A DNA stretch of 64,000 nt, taken from Nansenia antarctica. Taxonomy: Eukaryota; Chordata; Actinopteri; Argentiniformes; Microstomatidae. Made by a program: the position numbers and the translations under genes. Positions 10,852-21,160 of this stretch are shown in pieces. The stretch's first letter is position 1, and the number at the start of each line of letters is the position of its first letter. The notes beneath the pieces were generated by a model that searched no databases, was not told the origin of the DNA, and saw nothing but the letters and a program-made list of their open reading frames with translations. The stretch spans positions 21,790,063 to 21,854,062 of the forward strand of contig OZ022339.1 in the NCBI GenBank assembly GCA_963989245.1, read 5' to 3'.

Positions 10852-11733
10852 AGCCCAATTTATACTTCTGCGTAAAATCTACGCAGCCTACGGCGAAGGT
10901 TGACGGGCACCTCTCCAAAAATGTAACTACGCGGCAGTGCCTACGCAACCGTAAGCACTGTGATTGGTCCGCTTGGAAGCACATGATTCCGACATGATTC
11001 CGACTCTCTCATAGGCCAAAATGCGGAAGCCATGACAGAAATGTCATTTACTTTTTCTGTAATTACTTATTAATAAAGATTCGAAAAATTATGCTAACCA
11101 TCGCATTATCTTAGTGTACTGTCATTTCAATGCATCATAGAACCTTTATTTACAACAAGCATAACAAAAGAAAATCGCTATTATGCCTTCATGAGTACAC
11201 CGTTCCAACGGAGCGCCCTATGGAAGCGTCAGGCACAGCCTTCCTATAAGGAGCGCGATTCACATTTACGAGATGTACAATCCTGTTTATTAAGAAACAA
11301 ATGATTAGTTACAGGGAGCCCCATGGCTGTTCAATGATATTTATGATAGACATATTTAATGTAAAGTTATCTATAAGAACTGTGATTGGTCCGCTTGGTA
11401 GCGTCACATTCCTACTCTCTCCTACTCTCTCGTAAATGCGGAAGTAAAGACACAAATGTCATTTACTTTTTCTGTAATTACTTATTAATAAAGATTTGAA
11501 AAATGATGATAACCATCTTATTATCTTAGTTTAATGTCATTTCAATGCATCATAGAACTTTTATTTACAACAAGCATAACAAAAACACGTTTTTTGATCG
11601 CTATTATGCCGCTATGAGTACACCGACCAATGCGTTCGCGGACCGACCAACGCAGAACTATAAACTGGGAGAGCCCTTGCGTAGGCTACGCCGTAGCCGT
11701 GCGTAAATTCGACGCAGAAGTATAAATTGGGCT
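10852..11733. mobile_element. PIF/Harbinger-type non-autonomous element with TTA duplication
   Basis: Terminal inverted repeats begin AGCCCAATTTATACTTCTGC on the left and, read on the opposite strand, the same at the right end. They are flanked by a 3-bp TTA duplication at 10849-10851 and 11734-11736. The 882-bp body encodes no transposase. It holds two direct copies of a roughly 245-bp block (about 10957-11200 and 11368-11622). TIR plus TTA is the Harbinger pattern. The superfamily call is inference. Confidence 0.8.
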
Positions 11734-11739
11734 TTAGCC

Positions 11740-12085
11740 TTAGCTCTACCAGTGGGTGGCGTTAGCCTTAGCTCTACCAGTGGGTGGTGTTAGCCTTACC
11801 TCTACCGGCGTAGGATTTGTCTACATTGCACATACCTCTTTTTGATATATTTGATAGATATATATATTACTTTTAATATATTACATCTGTACACCATACT
11901 GTATATAGCTACTTTAACTGTACATAGTTTACTACCATCCTCTCCTGTATATACCTCTAAACTACCGTATCATGTTTTATATCACTATTTGCACTTCTGG
12001 TTAGATGCTAAACTGCATTTCTTTGTCTGGGTCTTGTACTCTGCAATGACAATAAAGTTGAATCTAATCTAATCTAATCTGTTTG
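11740..12085 (+). mobile_element. LINE 3' UTR fragment with (ATCTA)n tail
   Basis: A short GCCTTAGCTCTACCAGTGGG triplication is followed by AT-rich 3' UTR sequence, then CAATGACAATAAAGTTGAAT and repeated ATCTA units. A tail of this kind, in reverse, also lies at 27.59 kb. No coding part remains. Confidence 0.6.
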
Positions 12086-12097
12086 TTTGTGCTTTGC

Positions 12098-12175
12098 TCA
12101 ACGTGTAGTGTAGTCTACCATGTCAACGTGTAGTGTAGTCTACCATGTCAACGTGTAGTGTAGTCTACCATGTCT
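12098..12175. repeat. 25-bp triplet tandem repeat
   Basis: Three copies of a 25-bp unit containing CAACGTGTAGTGTAGTCTAC. Confidence 0.85.
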
Positions 12176-12220
12176 AAGAACCTGTGTCCTACCCTTTCAT
12201 TCATTCACTCTTCTCCTATC

Positions 12221-12874
12221 CAAATCAAATCAAATCAAATCAAATTTTATTTGTATAGCGCATTTCTTACAAGATGCAACTCAATGCGCTTCACACAATG
12301 AAAATGTTCAGTCAATCAGTCAATCAATCAATACTGACAGAGCCGCGAGCAGGCAAAAGTAAAAACCTGTATACTATGTAGCCAGGAAAAAATTCCCTTG
12401 CAGCCCTCTACCAATAGAGCGACTACTAGCCAGTTTGCCTACCAGTACCCAGTGGTCCCCAAGGGGAGGCCAAGGACCACCGGCACAAAGCAAGCAAGCA
12501 AGGGCAAAAACCTGTACACCATGTATCCAGGAAAAATTCCTTGCATATTATCGGCGTACACTCTGTCCATAAATTTAGTGTTATATTTGCATCGTTCTGC
12601 ATCCGGATGGTCACAGGTCCTGCCAAAAGAGAATCTTAGGCACAGTTATGATGCAACAACACAATAAAGACAATAAAGATGACAGCAATACAACCTGATG
12701 GTGGTCCTGGTACACCCTTGTACCGGTTCCAGTACTGCTCTAGGTGCTATTTGGAGCTGACAGTGCCTCATCAGCACCCGGGTCCATTTTCCTGTCAACA
12801 CAAATCTCAAAACACGAGTATGGTGTAATGGCCTAGTGATCCTAGTTCTATAATGTCCAATGTCTCCCGTAGTA
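12221..12874 (-). mobile_element. L2 LINE copy 1, 3' UTR and (CAAAT)n tail
   Basis: Noncoding 3' part of the L2 element whose frame starts at 15037. It ends in five CAAAT units at 12221-12245. It is visibly almost identical to 38.73-39.38 kb on the other strand. Confidence 0.9.
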
Positions 12875-15037
12875 TCAAAAGGCGACATTGAATAAGTAGG
12901 TTTTGAGGTCACGCTTAAAAATGTCCTGAGTTTTAGACAACCTCAGGCCCTCAGGTAGGGTGTTCCACAATCTAGGAGCATATATGCTAAAAGCTGATCC
13001 TCCAAATCTCTTTGTCCTAGCCTCTGGCACTATTAAAAGTTCCGTGCCACTAGACCGTAGGGGTCTAGCTGGTGTGTATCTTATGAGCATGTCCACCATG
13101 TAATTGGGTGCATCACAGTGAAGTGATTTATAAACTAGTAAAAGGATCTTAAAGTCTATTCTATGACTGACAGGGAGCCAGTGTAGTGATCTCAAGACAG
13201 GTGTGATGTGCGCTCTTCGTTTGGTCCTAGTAAGGACACGAGCAGCAGCATTTTGAACCATTTGTAGTCTATTTATCATTTTTTTGGGGAGACCTGTCAG
13301 GAGAGCATTACAGTAATCTAGCCTACTAGTAACAAACGCATGCATTAATTTTTCAGTGTCTGCCTGGGAGAGAAATGATTGTACCTTAGTGATGTTTCTT
13401 AGATGGTAAAAGGATGTTTTAATAGTATTATTAATATGAGTTTCAAAATTTAGATCTGAGTCAATTATGACACCAAGATTCCTGGCCTGACACTTAGTGT
13501 TAAGAGCTAGTGTTTTCAAGTGTGCAGATAATTTCTCTCTCCCAGTTTTCTCGCCAATGATCAATACCTCTGTTTTTTCTTGATTGAGTTGGAGAAAGTT
13601 TTGTGTCATCCAAATATTAATATCGGCAATACAATCTATCAGGTGGTCAATCATCTTGTAGTCGTTGGGAGTTACTGAGATATAAAGCTGAGTGTCGTCA
13701 GCATAGCTGTGGTATTTAACGCTATGCTTCTTGATAACAGAACTGAGGGGTAGCATGTATAGGCTAAAGAGCAACGGTCCTAAAATGGACCCCTGGGGAA
13801 CTCCACAGGTTGTGCTATAATTTTTTGACTTATGGTCACCAAGGGCTACAAAGTAGTCTCGGTCAGCCAGGTAAGTCCTGAACCAGTTCAAGACCGGACC
13901 TGAGAGGCCAACCCAGTTTTCAAGTCTCTCAATAAGTATGGAATGGTCTACCGTATCAAAGGCTGCACTTAAGTCTAAGAGTACAAGAATCGAGAGTTTT
14001 TTCGAGTCTGCATTTATCCTAAGGTCGTTTGTTACCTTAAGCAAAGCGGTTTCTGTGCTGTGGTATGATCGGAAACCTGACTGAAGTGGGTCATACCTAT
14101 TATTTAAGACTAAGAATTCATGAAGCTGTCTATACGCTGCCTTTTCTAAAATTTTGCTTAGAAAAGTGAGATTTGATATTGGTCTACAGTTTTTGGGATC
14201 AGAAGGATCTAGGTTACTTTTTTTCAGGGTGGGTCTAACCAGGGCAGTTTTAAGCGCCGCTGGAAATATCCCTTTAAGTAGGGAGTGATTTACAATGCCT
14301 AGTATGTCATCAGACACAGATTCAAAAATTTCCTTAAAAAAGGTGGTAGGAATAGGGTCAAGAGGACACGTAGACGGTTTAAGCTGTGACACAATTTTAC
14401 CTAATGTTTCCGTACTAATCATGGTGAACATGCTCATAGTCATGTTCTGTGGCGGCGGATCTGTGGTGCTACACAAACCTAGTCTTTCCTGAGTAATACA
14501 CATTCTAATATTTGTTATCTTATCCCTGAAGTGGGCTGCAAATTCCTCGCATTTGGTGACAGAGGCTGCGCCGTCTAGAGTTTTAGGAGCAGGGTTTACA
14601 AGGCAATCAATTGTCGAGAACAAGACCCTGGGGTTATTCTTGTTTGTAGATATTATCTTTGAGAAGTGATTTTTTCTAGCATTTCGCATTGCCAAGTTAA
14701 AGGCAGATAGATGTTCTTTAAAAATATTCTGATCAATCTGTAATTTGCTCTTTCTCCATCTGCGCTCAGCTTTCCTACATGTTCTCTTTAGGAGATTTAT
14801 TTCACTGTTTCGCCATGGTGCTCTCCTCTTGGCTCCAACCTTTTTTAATTTGGTAGGTGCCAGGGAGTCTAGGGCCATTTTTACTTTATTGTTAAAGGTA
14901 ATTACTAAGTCGTTTTCACACAACGTGGGAGTCCAATCCCCAACTCTTCCTCTCCTACATTGGAACCATACTGCCCTCCTCTGACCACTGGAAATACTGT
15001 TCTGTAAATCCCAAATCATTGTGTCATTAAACCACAA
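12875..15037 (-). CDS. L2-type LINE ORF2 (reverse transcriptase), 5'-truncated
   Basis: A 720-codon uninterrupted frame for the replication protein of a CR1/L2-group non-LTR retrotransposon. Visible parts in order: the linker between endonuclease and RT (RKAERRWRKSKLQ, about residues 90-100), RT blocks (KNCRPISNLTFLSKILEK, SGFRSYHSTETALL, LLDLSAAFDTVDHSIL, GVPQGSILGPLLFSLY), catalytic YADD (in SYADDTQLY), and a C-terminal region ending PEGLRLSKTQDIFKRDL. The apurinic endonuclease domain and ORF1 are missing, so the copy cannot move by itself. The lack of stops over 2.1 kb and the close match to 37.9-39.4 kb suggest recent insertion. It is not a host gene. Confidence 0.92.
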   Translation of the reverse strand: MWFNDTMIWDLQNSISSGQRRAVWFQCRRGRVGDWTPTLCENDLVITFNNKVKMALDSLAPTKLKKVGAKRRAPWRNSEINLLKRTCRKAERRWRKSKLQIDQNIFKEHLSAFNLAMRNARKNHFSKIISTNKNNPRVLFSTIDCLVNPAPKTLDGAASVTKCEEFAAHFRDKITNIRMCITQERLGLCSTTDPPPQNMTMSMFTMISTETLGKIVSQLKPSTCPLDPIPTTFFKEIFESVSDDILGIVNHSLLKGIFPAALKTALVRPTLKKSNLDPSDPKNCRPISNLTFLSKILEKAAYRQLHEFLVLNNRYDPLQSGFRSYHSTETALLKVTNDLRINADSKKLSILVLLDLSAAFDTVDHSILIERLENWVGLSGPVLNWFRTYLADRDYFVALGDHKSKNYSTTCGVPQGSILGPLLFSLYMLPLSSVIKKHSVKYHSYADDTQLYISVTPNDYKMIDHLIDCIADINIWMTQNFLQLNQEKTEVLIIGEKTGREKLSAHLKTLALNTKCQARNLGVIIDSDLNFETHINNTIKTSFYHLRNITKVQSFLSQADTEKLMHAFVTSRLDYCNALLTGLPKKMINRLQMVQNAAARVLTRTKRRAHITPVLRSLHWLPVSHRIDFKILLLVYKSLHCDAPNYMVDMLIRYTPARPLRSSGTELLIVPEARTKRFGGSAFSIYAPRLWNTLPEGLRLSKTQDIFKRDLKTYLFNVAF

Positions 15038-16477
15038 ATTGTGATCCCAAATCAGCGTGTCAGTCAGTCAATCTTTGAAAGTACGTACATTTTCAATTGC
15101 ACATTTTCAATAGGGACCAAGTGTCTAGAAAACTAATAATCATATTCTGTTATTCTTATTAAATATAGAAGCCCAGCCCCAACTGCCTCCTGATCATGTG
15201 TGACTCCCCAGTCAGCAGTGTGGGTTAGGATTAGAGAGAGAGTCATTCACATTCCTGGGGACAATCATGTCACTAGACCTGCCATCTCTCCTGGACCTGT
15301 TCCACTCCTGGGGCCTCATTTATAAAACAGTATGTGAACATCATCTTTGACTTGCACGTAAGCACATTTTTCTAAACGGACGTAAGCATTATTTATAAAA
15401 CGGGCTGCGCTTGTTTAAAATTGCGTACGTACTAAAGTCTATAAATACCAAATATACTTGAGAATTTTTTTTGACTGATTGCCGCACCCTGATGGTCAAG
15501 AAACGCAATGCAGAGCAAGGCAACTGATCAACGCAACGGCCCCATTGAGATGAATGACTTCCGGTGCAACGCAATGGCCATGTGTGCACGCAGCTTAAAA
15601 CCTCTTCTTATCCACGGACCCAGATGGGCATCCGAAGTGATATAAAGAGTTTACCTCGATCAATTCTCTTCATCGATATCACATTTTTTTCACAATTTTG
15701 CATGCTATACGATGCCACAATTTTTTTCCCGAGACGGTAAACACGGCCTAAGTCACATCCAGTTTTCTCCAACTGGAGAATGTGTCATGTCCGTTTTCAA
15801 CGCCAAATTTCCATACCATTGGTCGGCCAACCCAAAAAAACAACAACAACAAAAAAGAAATCTGATACATGAGAAAGGTCAAAGGTCAAAGATGGTGCCA
15901 AAATATCTCCAAATGGCCTAAACATATAGGTGTCCGCCTAAACATACCTGTACTAAAACAGGTACAAAGTTGCATTTGCTCACATTACTAGCATCAACTT
16001 TGGCACAAGTACTAATAAGACCCTGGAGTACTGATTCCTAGATGATTTGGGCTTGGTTATCAGGTTTCCAAGGTGATATTCACTGTAAAAGCTGTTGTTT
16101 TTTTAGGCGGAGACTGAATTTGAGATGTTTTATAATGTTCTAGCTCTATTTGCTCTGACACAGTAACATATATGTTGATTCTGACACTTCTACAGCCACC
16201 CCACAGGTGTTAGCTTTATCTGTTATGTTAACAAGATCATTATGAAGGCCCTTGTCATTGTGGAGATATTCTATATTCACTGTGGGCATGTCATTTCGAG
16301 CAGAAAACCAGACAAATTAGGTGGATGGCTTAGACCAGTCTTAATCTATCTTTATGCAACCGGCCCCTGGTTACCCTTTGGAGAGAAGGTAGTCTCTGTG
16401 AGACTTTTATCTCTGAGAGCTGATCCATTTTCTTCCCCTTCCTCCTCTATCTGAAAGTGTGGGGCCAATTCCAACAG
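15038..16477. other. no gene recognised; possible MITE end near 15312
   Basis: At 15312 the sequence GGGGCCTCATTTATAAAAC, with CGTACGTAC further in, resembles the end of a common fish MITE. No matching opposite end was found. The rest, including the ORF near 16242-16454, shows no supportable gene. Confidence 0.3.
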
Positions 16478-16555
16478 GAGAGAGGATTACAACAACCTCT
16501 CGTTGGACTTGTGTCCTGAGGGAACTCTGAGCAGCAGCTTGGACCTCTACTTCAA
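16478..16555 (+). CDS. usp37-like: USP37-like exon a
   Basis: Acceptor CCAATTCCAACAG; reads REDYNNLSLDL...SSSLDLYFK, the conserved SLDL-F box that precedes the USP zinc ribbon. It leaves in phase 0 at a weak GTCAGC donor. Confidence 0.65.
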
Positions 16556-17699
16556 AGTCAGCATTTTGAGAATAGAGACTTCTTCTTCTTACATTCAGTG
16601 GAAACAGCTCACTGCTCAATCTTATTGTTGTTATTGTATTTTTATAATGTGATGTTGTTGCTGGTTACCAAGGTGAAAAAGCTGGAGGTCACCTGCAGCA
16701 AATGTGCATGCAGATGGGCGTCAGAGGTGGAGCAGTTCCACACTCTGCCCCGGTGAGTGGCCTCACTATGACCTCTTTTAGCCATTCAAAGCCCTGTTAA
16801 TCAAAGAGGATTATTCACTACAATATATTTATCACATGGCCTTCACTCTCTCTCTCTCGCTCTCTCTATCGCTACCCCTCTCCCTCCTTCTCCTTCTCTC
16901 CCGCCAACAATCTTTCTCTCTCTATCTCTCTCTCCCCCTCTCCCTCCTTCTCCTTCTCTCCCTCCAACATCTCTCTCTCTCTCTGAGCAGCATACTCGTG
17001 CTTCACCTGAAGCGTTTCGGCGGGGATCGGGGGAAGAAGCTGAATGCTCCTCTGTTGGGTCCTGCAGAGCTGAAGCTCTCCACCCTCTGTGGAGACACTG
17101 GACTGAGGTGGGATCACACTCCTTATGGACAGATGAACTGAACCTGGGCCAGATGTGGGGATACATCTATGAACTGGCGATCACTTCCTATGACCTATGT
17201 CATCCAATCTGACACCTGCTTTCTTTGTGTTTCTCTTTCCCCATTGACCCTAACAGATCACCAGAGTCCCTGGGCTTGGGGCATGCTGTGCAACAAAGCC
17301 CCTCTACCAACCAGTGCTCCTTCCCACCTGGACACAGGGAGAGCGCCCCCTCCTGTGCAGGTCGGTCATGGCACCACAACACCCACTAGTCTACTCTAAC
17401 ATCATCCAGACCACCGAGTCATGAGATTAACATTGAACTGGAGGAGACTAGTAGAAGCCAGAGGTTGCAGTTCAAAGTGTATTTGTAGCAGCCATTTTAA
17501 GTGGTACATGGTAGCCATTTTAGAACTGAGTAACATTTTCCCATGTTTCCGACAGCTAAATATATTTGAATTTAAATATATTTGATTCCTCAGATTCAAT
17601 TCACCAGAGACCAAGAACAGGGAAGCAGAGAGCTAGGAGAAGAAAGAGAAATAGAAAGAGAAAAGCATCTAAAACAAAAAGACAAAGAGAGACTGAGAT

Positions 17700-17761
<62 letters not shown>

Positions 17762-20700
17762 GTTTACAGAGAGAGCAGCCAGCCAGAGAGCAGCCAGCCA
17801 GAGAGCAGCCAGCCAATGGAAGCTACTGGCTGATGATCTCTCATTTGGGAGGCAGTGCGATGTCAGGTAATGACGAAAATTCAGAAACACACACACACAC
17901 ACACACACACACACTGTCACACAACCTTTACTCACACTCTGTCTTCCTTGTACCACAGGACACTACATCAGTGACATCTTGGGCGCCCGGGGGGACTGGC
18001 TCTCTTGTGATGACGAGCAGGTGTCCCTGACTGACGAGGCCAACGTCCTCAGGACCCGGGAGCAGAGTTCCTATCTGTTCTTCTATGTCTACAGGTACAG
18101 CAGAGTTCCTACCTGCTCTTCTATGTCTACAGGTACAGAGTTCCTACCTGCCCTTCTATGTCTACAGGTACAGCAGAGTTCCTACCTGTTCTTCTATGTC
18201 TACAGGTACAGAGTTCCTATCTGCTCTTCTATGTCTACAGGTACAGAGTTCCTATCTGCTCTTCTATGTCTACAGGTACAGCCACCGCTGGACTGGCCAT
18301 ACAATCTTTCTGCCCGCTGGCAGATGGGCCGCGCTAGTTTTGGGCCGGTCGGGCCGCCTGACCCCCCCCCCCCACAAAAAAAAAAAAAAAAAAACTAGCT
18401 CGGCCCAAAATAGCACGGCATCAACTAACGCTGAATCAAGCGGCGGCCCCCGTTTATACTAACACATGGGCTGGCCCAATCACATGCTTAGGCCCTGCTG
18501 TCCATCGGCCCCCTCCCCCACTCTGATCCCTCGGCCGACAACCCAAGTACAGTGTCATAGATAGATAGACTTTATTTGTCATTGCTACAGTACAGGTACC
18601 AAACAACGAAATTTAGGAGGGGAGGCTCCCCTGGTGTTTAGGAAAGGAAAAAGAAACACATTTTAGAAAAAGCATAGATGCATAAAATCACAAGAAGGTA
18701 AGGAGCTGGTTTACATCAATAAAGGCTATGTACACAATCCACTGTACTATACTGCACAGATAGTCAACTAGGGTTGTCATATTGCACAAGAAAGTCTTTT
18801 TTCACATTATTTTAAAGTGTCACAGTTTGCAGGCTTGAAAATGTACATGTTTGTGCCTCAGCACTAGCTGCCATACAATCCGTCCGGACTGTCCTGGGCC
18901 CAGAACTTAGGCCTTTTCTGTGTTCAGGGCCTTGACGGCCCTGTGGTAGAAGCTGTTCTTCAGTCTGTTTGTCTTAGCGGCCGGGGTCCTGTACCTCCTG
19001 TTCGAGGGCAGCTTGACAAAGTGTTCGTGCCCAGGGTGGGTCGGGTCCTTGGAGATCTTGGAGGCCCTCCTGAGACAGCGTGTTTTGTACAGCTCCTCCA
19101 GAGAGGGGAGGGGGGCGCCGGTGATCTTCTGTGCTGTTCTCACGACTCTCTGTAGCTCGTTTCTCTCCGCTGTTGTGCAGCTGTGGAACCAGTTGGAGAT
19201 GCCGAAGGTGAGGATGCTCTCCACTGCGCCGTGGTAGAAGGCCACCAGTATCTCCTTCTTGTTGTGTTGTTTCCTGAGGCATCTCAGGGTGTATAGCCGC
19301 TGTTGTGCCCTCTTGATGGTGCCTTTAGTGTTGTCCTTCCAGGCCAGGTCATCCCGCATGTTGTGTCCCAGGAATCGGAGGGTTGAGACTATCTCCACGC
19401 TCTCTCCGTCGATGAGCAGGGGCAGGATCTCGGACTTTTTCCTCCTGAAGTCTACGATGAATTCCTGGGTCTTTGACTTGTTTAGCAGCAGGTTGTTAAC
19501 CTTGCACAGCTTGCTCAATTGCTCTACCTCATGTTCGTAGATAAGATAGTGAAAGGGGGTGCCCAGAAAATTAGGGAGAAAAAAAGTAAGAAGCTAGCAG
19601 AGGATGCCTCAAAATGTCAGAAACTGACAGATATGTTCTCTGCATCGACTGTGGGGGCTAGGCCTACTACAGCTGTGGCTGCCACAGCAACATCTTTACC
19701 GCTAACTAACGTTAGCACTGATGTGCCGTTAGCAATTGAGGAGGAGACAGAGGACACAGCTATAGAGGTAAGCAATGTTGTTACTTGGTTTTACAAAAGC
19801 AAAGTTATGTTAGTCGCTTGCATTGGCCAGATTAAGGGAGCAGCAGCAGAGAATGTCTTATGACTTATGCTAACCCGTACAGGCAGCATGATTGCATTGC
19901 GCTTCACCAGGACTTGGCTGGAATTCATGCACACACAATGATCTCTCTCGTGGTGTAACGTTAGTGCTGCTTGGCTGTGGACTCTATAGCTAACGTTAGA
20001 TGGGGGTGTTCTGCATTTTGTTGCTAGCTAGCAAGTTGAGGTATCACTGTCACTGACATAAATGCAATACCAACAATGGGTGTTAATAATACTTTTTATT
20101 TGGAAAAAAAAGATATAAAAAAAAAATCTACACTAGCCTAGTTCAGAACTAATGAATGCTTTTTATTGCATGGAGAAATAAAACTCATGCAGTCTGCAAC
20201 CCAATAATGTTGTCTTGCAACCTTCCATTTGAAATGACTGGGCTTCTGGTGTAACATAATGCAATCATGCAGCCTGTGTGTACATGTAAATGAGAACTTT
20301 GCTGATTTTGACAACCAGTTAGTTTACTTCTCTGTCCATGTCTTGTTGAACCAGGTTGAGCTGCTGCTGCCCTCCCCAGAAAAGCAGAGTGTCAGGGAAA
20401 GAGAGGAAAAGGAGAGAGAAAAAGATGAAACAGAGGAAACAGAGTGCCAAGTTCAGGACTTCAATTACTTTGCCTGTCCTGAGCCTTCCATGCTAGATCA
20501 CTTTTTAGATTAGGTCGATAGATTTTTAGATTATTAGTCTTTCAGACTGCCAGCATGTTGATCGGCGGTGTCGGACCGATTGTGTTGGGCCGGTCTGAGC
20601 CACATGGCAGGGCCTAATTTTTGTCCCAGTCCAGCCCTGGGTACAGCAGAGTTCCTACCTGTTCTTCTATGTCTACAGGTACAGCAGAGTTCCTACCTGT

Positions 20701-21160
20701 TCTTCTATGTCTACAGGTACAGCAGAGTTCCTACCTGTTCTTCTATGTCTACAGGTACAGCAGAGTTCCTACCTGTTCTTCTATGTCTACAGGTACAGCA
20801 GAGTTCCTACCTGTTCTTCTATGTCTACAGGTACAGCAGAGTTCCTACCTGCTCTTCTATGTCTACAGGTACATAGTTCCTATCTGCTCTTCTATGTCTA
20901 CAGGTACAGCAGAGTTCCTACCTGCTCTTCTATGTCTACAGGTACAGAGTTCCTACCTGCCCTTCTATGTCTACAGGTACAGAGTTCCTACCTGTTCTTC
21001 TATGTCTACAGGTACAGAGTTCCTACCTGTTCTTCTATGTCTACAGGTACAGCAGAGTTCCTACCTGCTCTTCTATGTCTACAGCTACTGCTTTGGCCAC
21101 CGGTTATTTGACCCTTGTGTTACTGAGGCAGAATCAATGAGATATAGCCAGCTAAGCTAA
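16478..21160 (+). CDS. usp37-like: USP37-like ubiquitin carboxyl-terminal hydrolase, 3' part (exons chain; disrupted)
   Basis: USP-family cysteine proteases remove ubiquitin from substrates. Six exons join in frame with matching phases: 16478-16555, 16673-16752, 16991-17107, 17257-17360, 17594-17866 and 17959-18094. Family marks in order: SLDLYF box, zinc-ribbon cysteines (CSKCAC), LPR-ILVLHLKRF, a charged linker, ISHLGGSAMSG joined to HYISD (catalytic His), and SSYLFFYVYR at the C-terminus. The order and linker resemble USP37/USP26/USP29. No catalytic Cys box exon was found upstream within the window, so this is either a partial duplicate or its 5' exons lie beyond the inserted elements. The terminal exon is expanded into a tandem array split by a hAT element. 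After the last repeat copy the frame continues SYCFGHRLFDPCV to a stop at 21158-21160. Pseudogene status is likely but not proven. Confidence 0.75.
16673..16752 (+). CDS. usp37-like: USP37-like exon b (zinc ribbon)
   Basis: Reads VKKLEVTCSKCACRWASEVE followed by QFHTLPR. It ends two bases into the Arg codon at a good GTGAGT donor. The acceptor pyrimidine tract is weak. Confidence 0.75.
16991..17107 (+). CDS. usp37-like: USP37-like exon c (LHLKRF box)
   Basis: Long CT-rich acceptor. It completes Arg and reads ILVLHLKRFGGDRGKK, the signature USP box. It leaves in phase 2 at GTGGGA. Confidence 0.8.
17257..17360 (+). CDS. usp37-like: USP37-like exon d (linker)
   Basis: Acceptor CCCATTGACCCTAACAG. 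Reads SPESLGLGHAVQQSP... and ends GCAG|GTCGGT in phase 1. No conserved motif. It is supported mainly because it restores frame between exons c and e. Confidence 0.55.
17594..17866 (+). CDS. usp37-like: USP37-like exon e with (GA)n coding microsatellite
   Basis: Basic start (KQRARRRKRNRKRK), then a GA run at about 17700-17759 that encodes alternating Arg-Glu, then a REQPA triplication, then SYWLMISHLGGSAMSG. The exon is open throughout and leaves in phase 1 at GTAATG. Confidence 0.65.
17700..17760. repeat. (GA)n microsatellite within USP-like exon
   Basis: About 28 GA units, in frame as (RE)n in the exon e reading. Confidence 0.9.
17884..17914. repeat. (CA)n microsatellite (intron)
   Basis: About 14 CA units in the intron between USP-like exons e and f. 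Confidence 0.9.
17959..18094 (+). CDS. usp37-like: USP37-like exon f (catalytic His)
   Basis: Acceptor CCTTGTACCACAG. With the preceding G it reads GHYISDILGARGDWLS and ends SSYLFFYVYR. The His of GHYISD is the expected catalytic base. The last 32 bp are the founder of the tandem array that follows. Confidence 0.8.
18064..18282 (+). repeat. USP terminal-exon-derived array, left part (6 copies)
   Basis: Tandem 35- and 38-bp units (AGAGTTCCTACCTGTTCTTC, then TATGTCTACAGGTAC with or without AGC). Each copy carries CTACAG|GTAC, preceded by a pyrimidine-rich stretch. The array continues after the hAT element at 20640. Confidence 0.95.
18550..19540 (-). mobile_element. LINE family B copy 1 (CR1/Rex1-like), 5'-truncated
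   Basis: The minus-strand frame 18907-19518 encodes the C-terminal third of a non-LTR polyprotein: SKLCKVNNLLLNKSKTQEF, STLRFLGH, RVVRTAQKITGAPLPSLEEL, RRASKISKDPTHPGHEHF. The 3' UTR contains CACCAGGGGAGCCTCCCC and AATTTCGTTGTTTGGTACC. It is clearly related to the copy at 46.29-47.49 kb. It is nested in hAT A, so it is younger than that insertion. Confidence 0.88.
19541..19863 (+). pseudogene. hAT transposase N-terminal fragment
   Basis: The frame reads KIVKGGAQKIREKKSKKLAE then SKCQKLTDMF and an acidic EEETEDTAIEV stretch. This looks like the N-terminal start of hAT transposases related to zinc-finger MYM-type 1-like proteins. No BED finger, catalytic core or dimerisation domain remains. 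Confidence 0.55.
20259..20513 (+). pseudogene. possible second hAT A coding fragment
   Basis: The frame ends with a charged REREEKEREKDETEE run and DFNYFACPEPSMLDHF, just before the right end of hAT A. It could be the following part of the same transposase N-terminus in an internally deleted element. Weakly supported. Confidence 0.3.
20640..21086 (+). repeat. USP terminal-exon-derived array, right part (12 copies)
   Basis: Same 35/38-bp units as at 18064-18282. The last copy lacks the GTAC donor and runs into CTACTGCTTTGG, the presumed original end of the exon. Confidence 0.95.

Larger units (their letters stand above)
18283..20639. mobile_element. hAT transposon A with 8-bp target duplication
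   Basis: The left end CACCGCTGGACTGG and the right end (reverse CAGGGCTGGACTGG) form inverted repeats. They are flanked by the 8-bp duplication GGTACAGC at 18275-18282 and 20640-20647. The target is a unit of the USP-derived array. The element carries remnants of a transposase N-terminus (19.54-19.86 and 20.26-20.51 kb) and has itself been hit by a LINE at 18.55-19.54 kb. Confidence 0.9.

Noticed and set aside
17566..18030. Single 154-codon gene with RE repeats
   Set aside because: It is better explained as one exon of the USP-like gene. The part after the GTAATG donor is intron with a CA tract.
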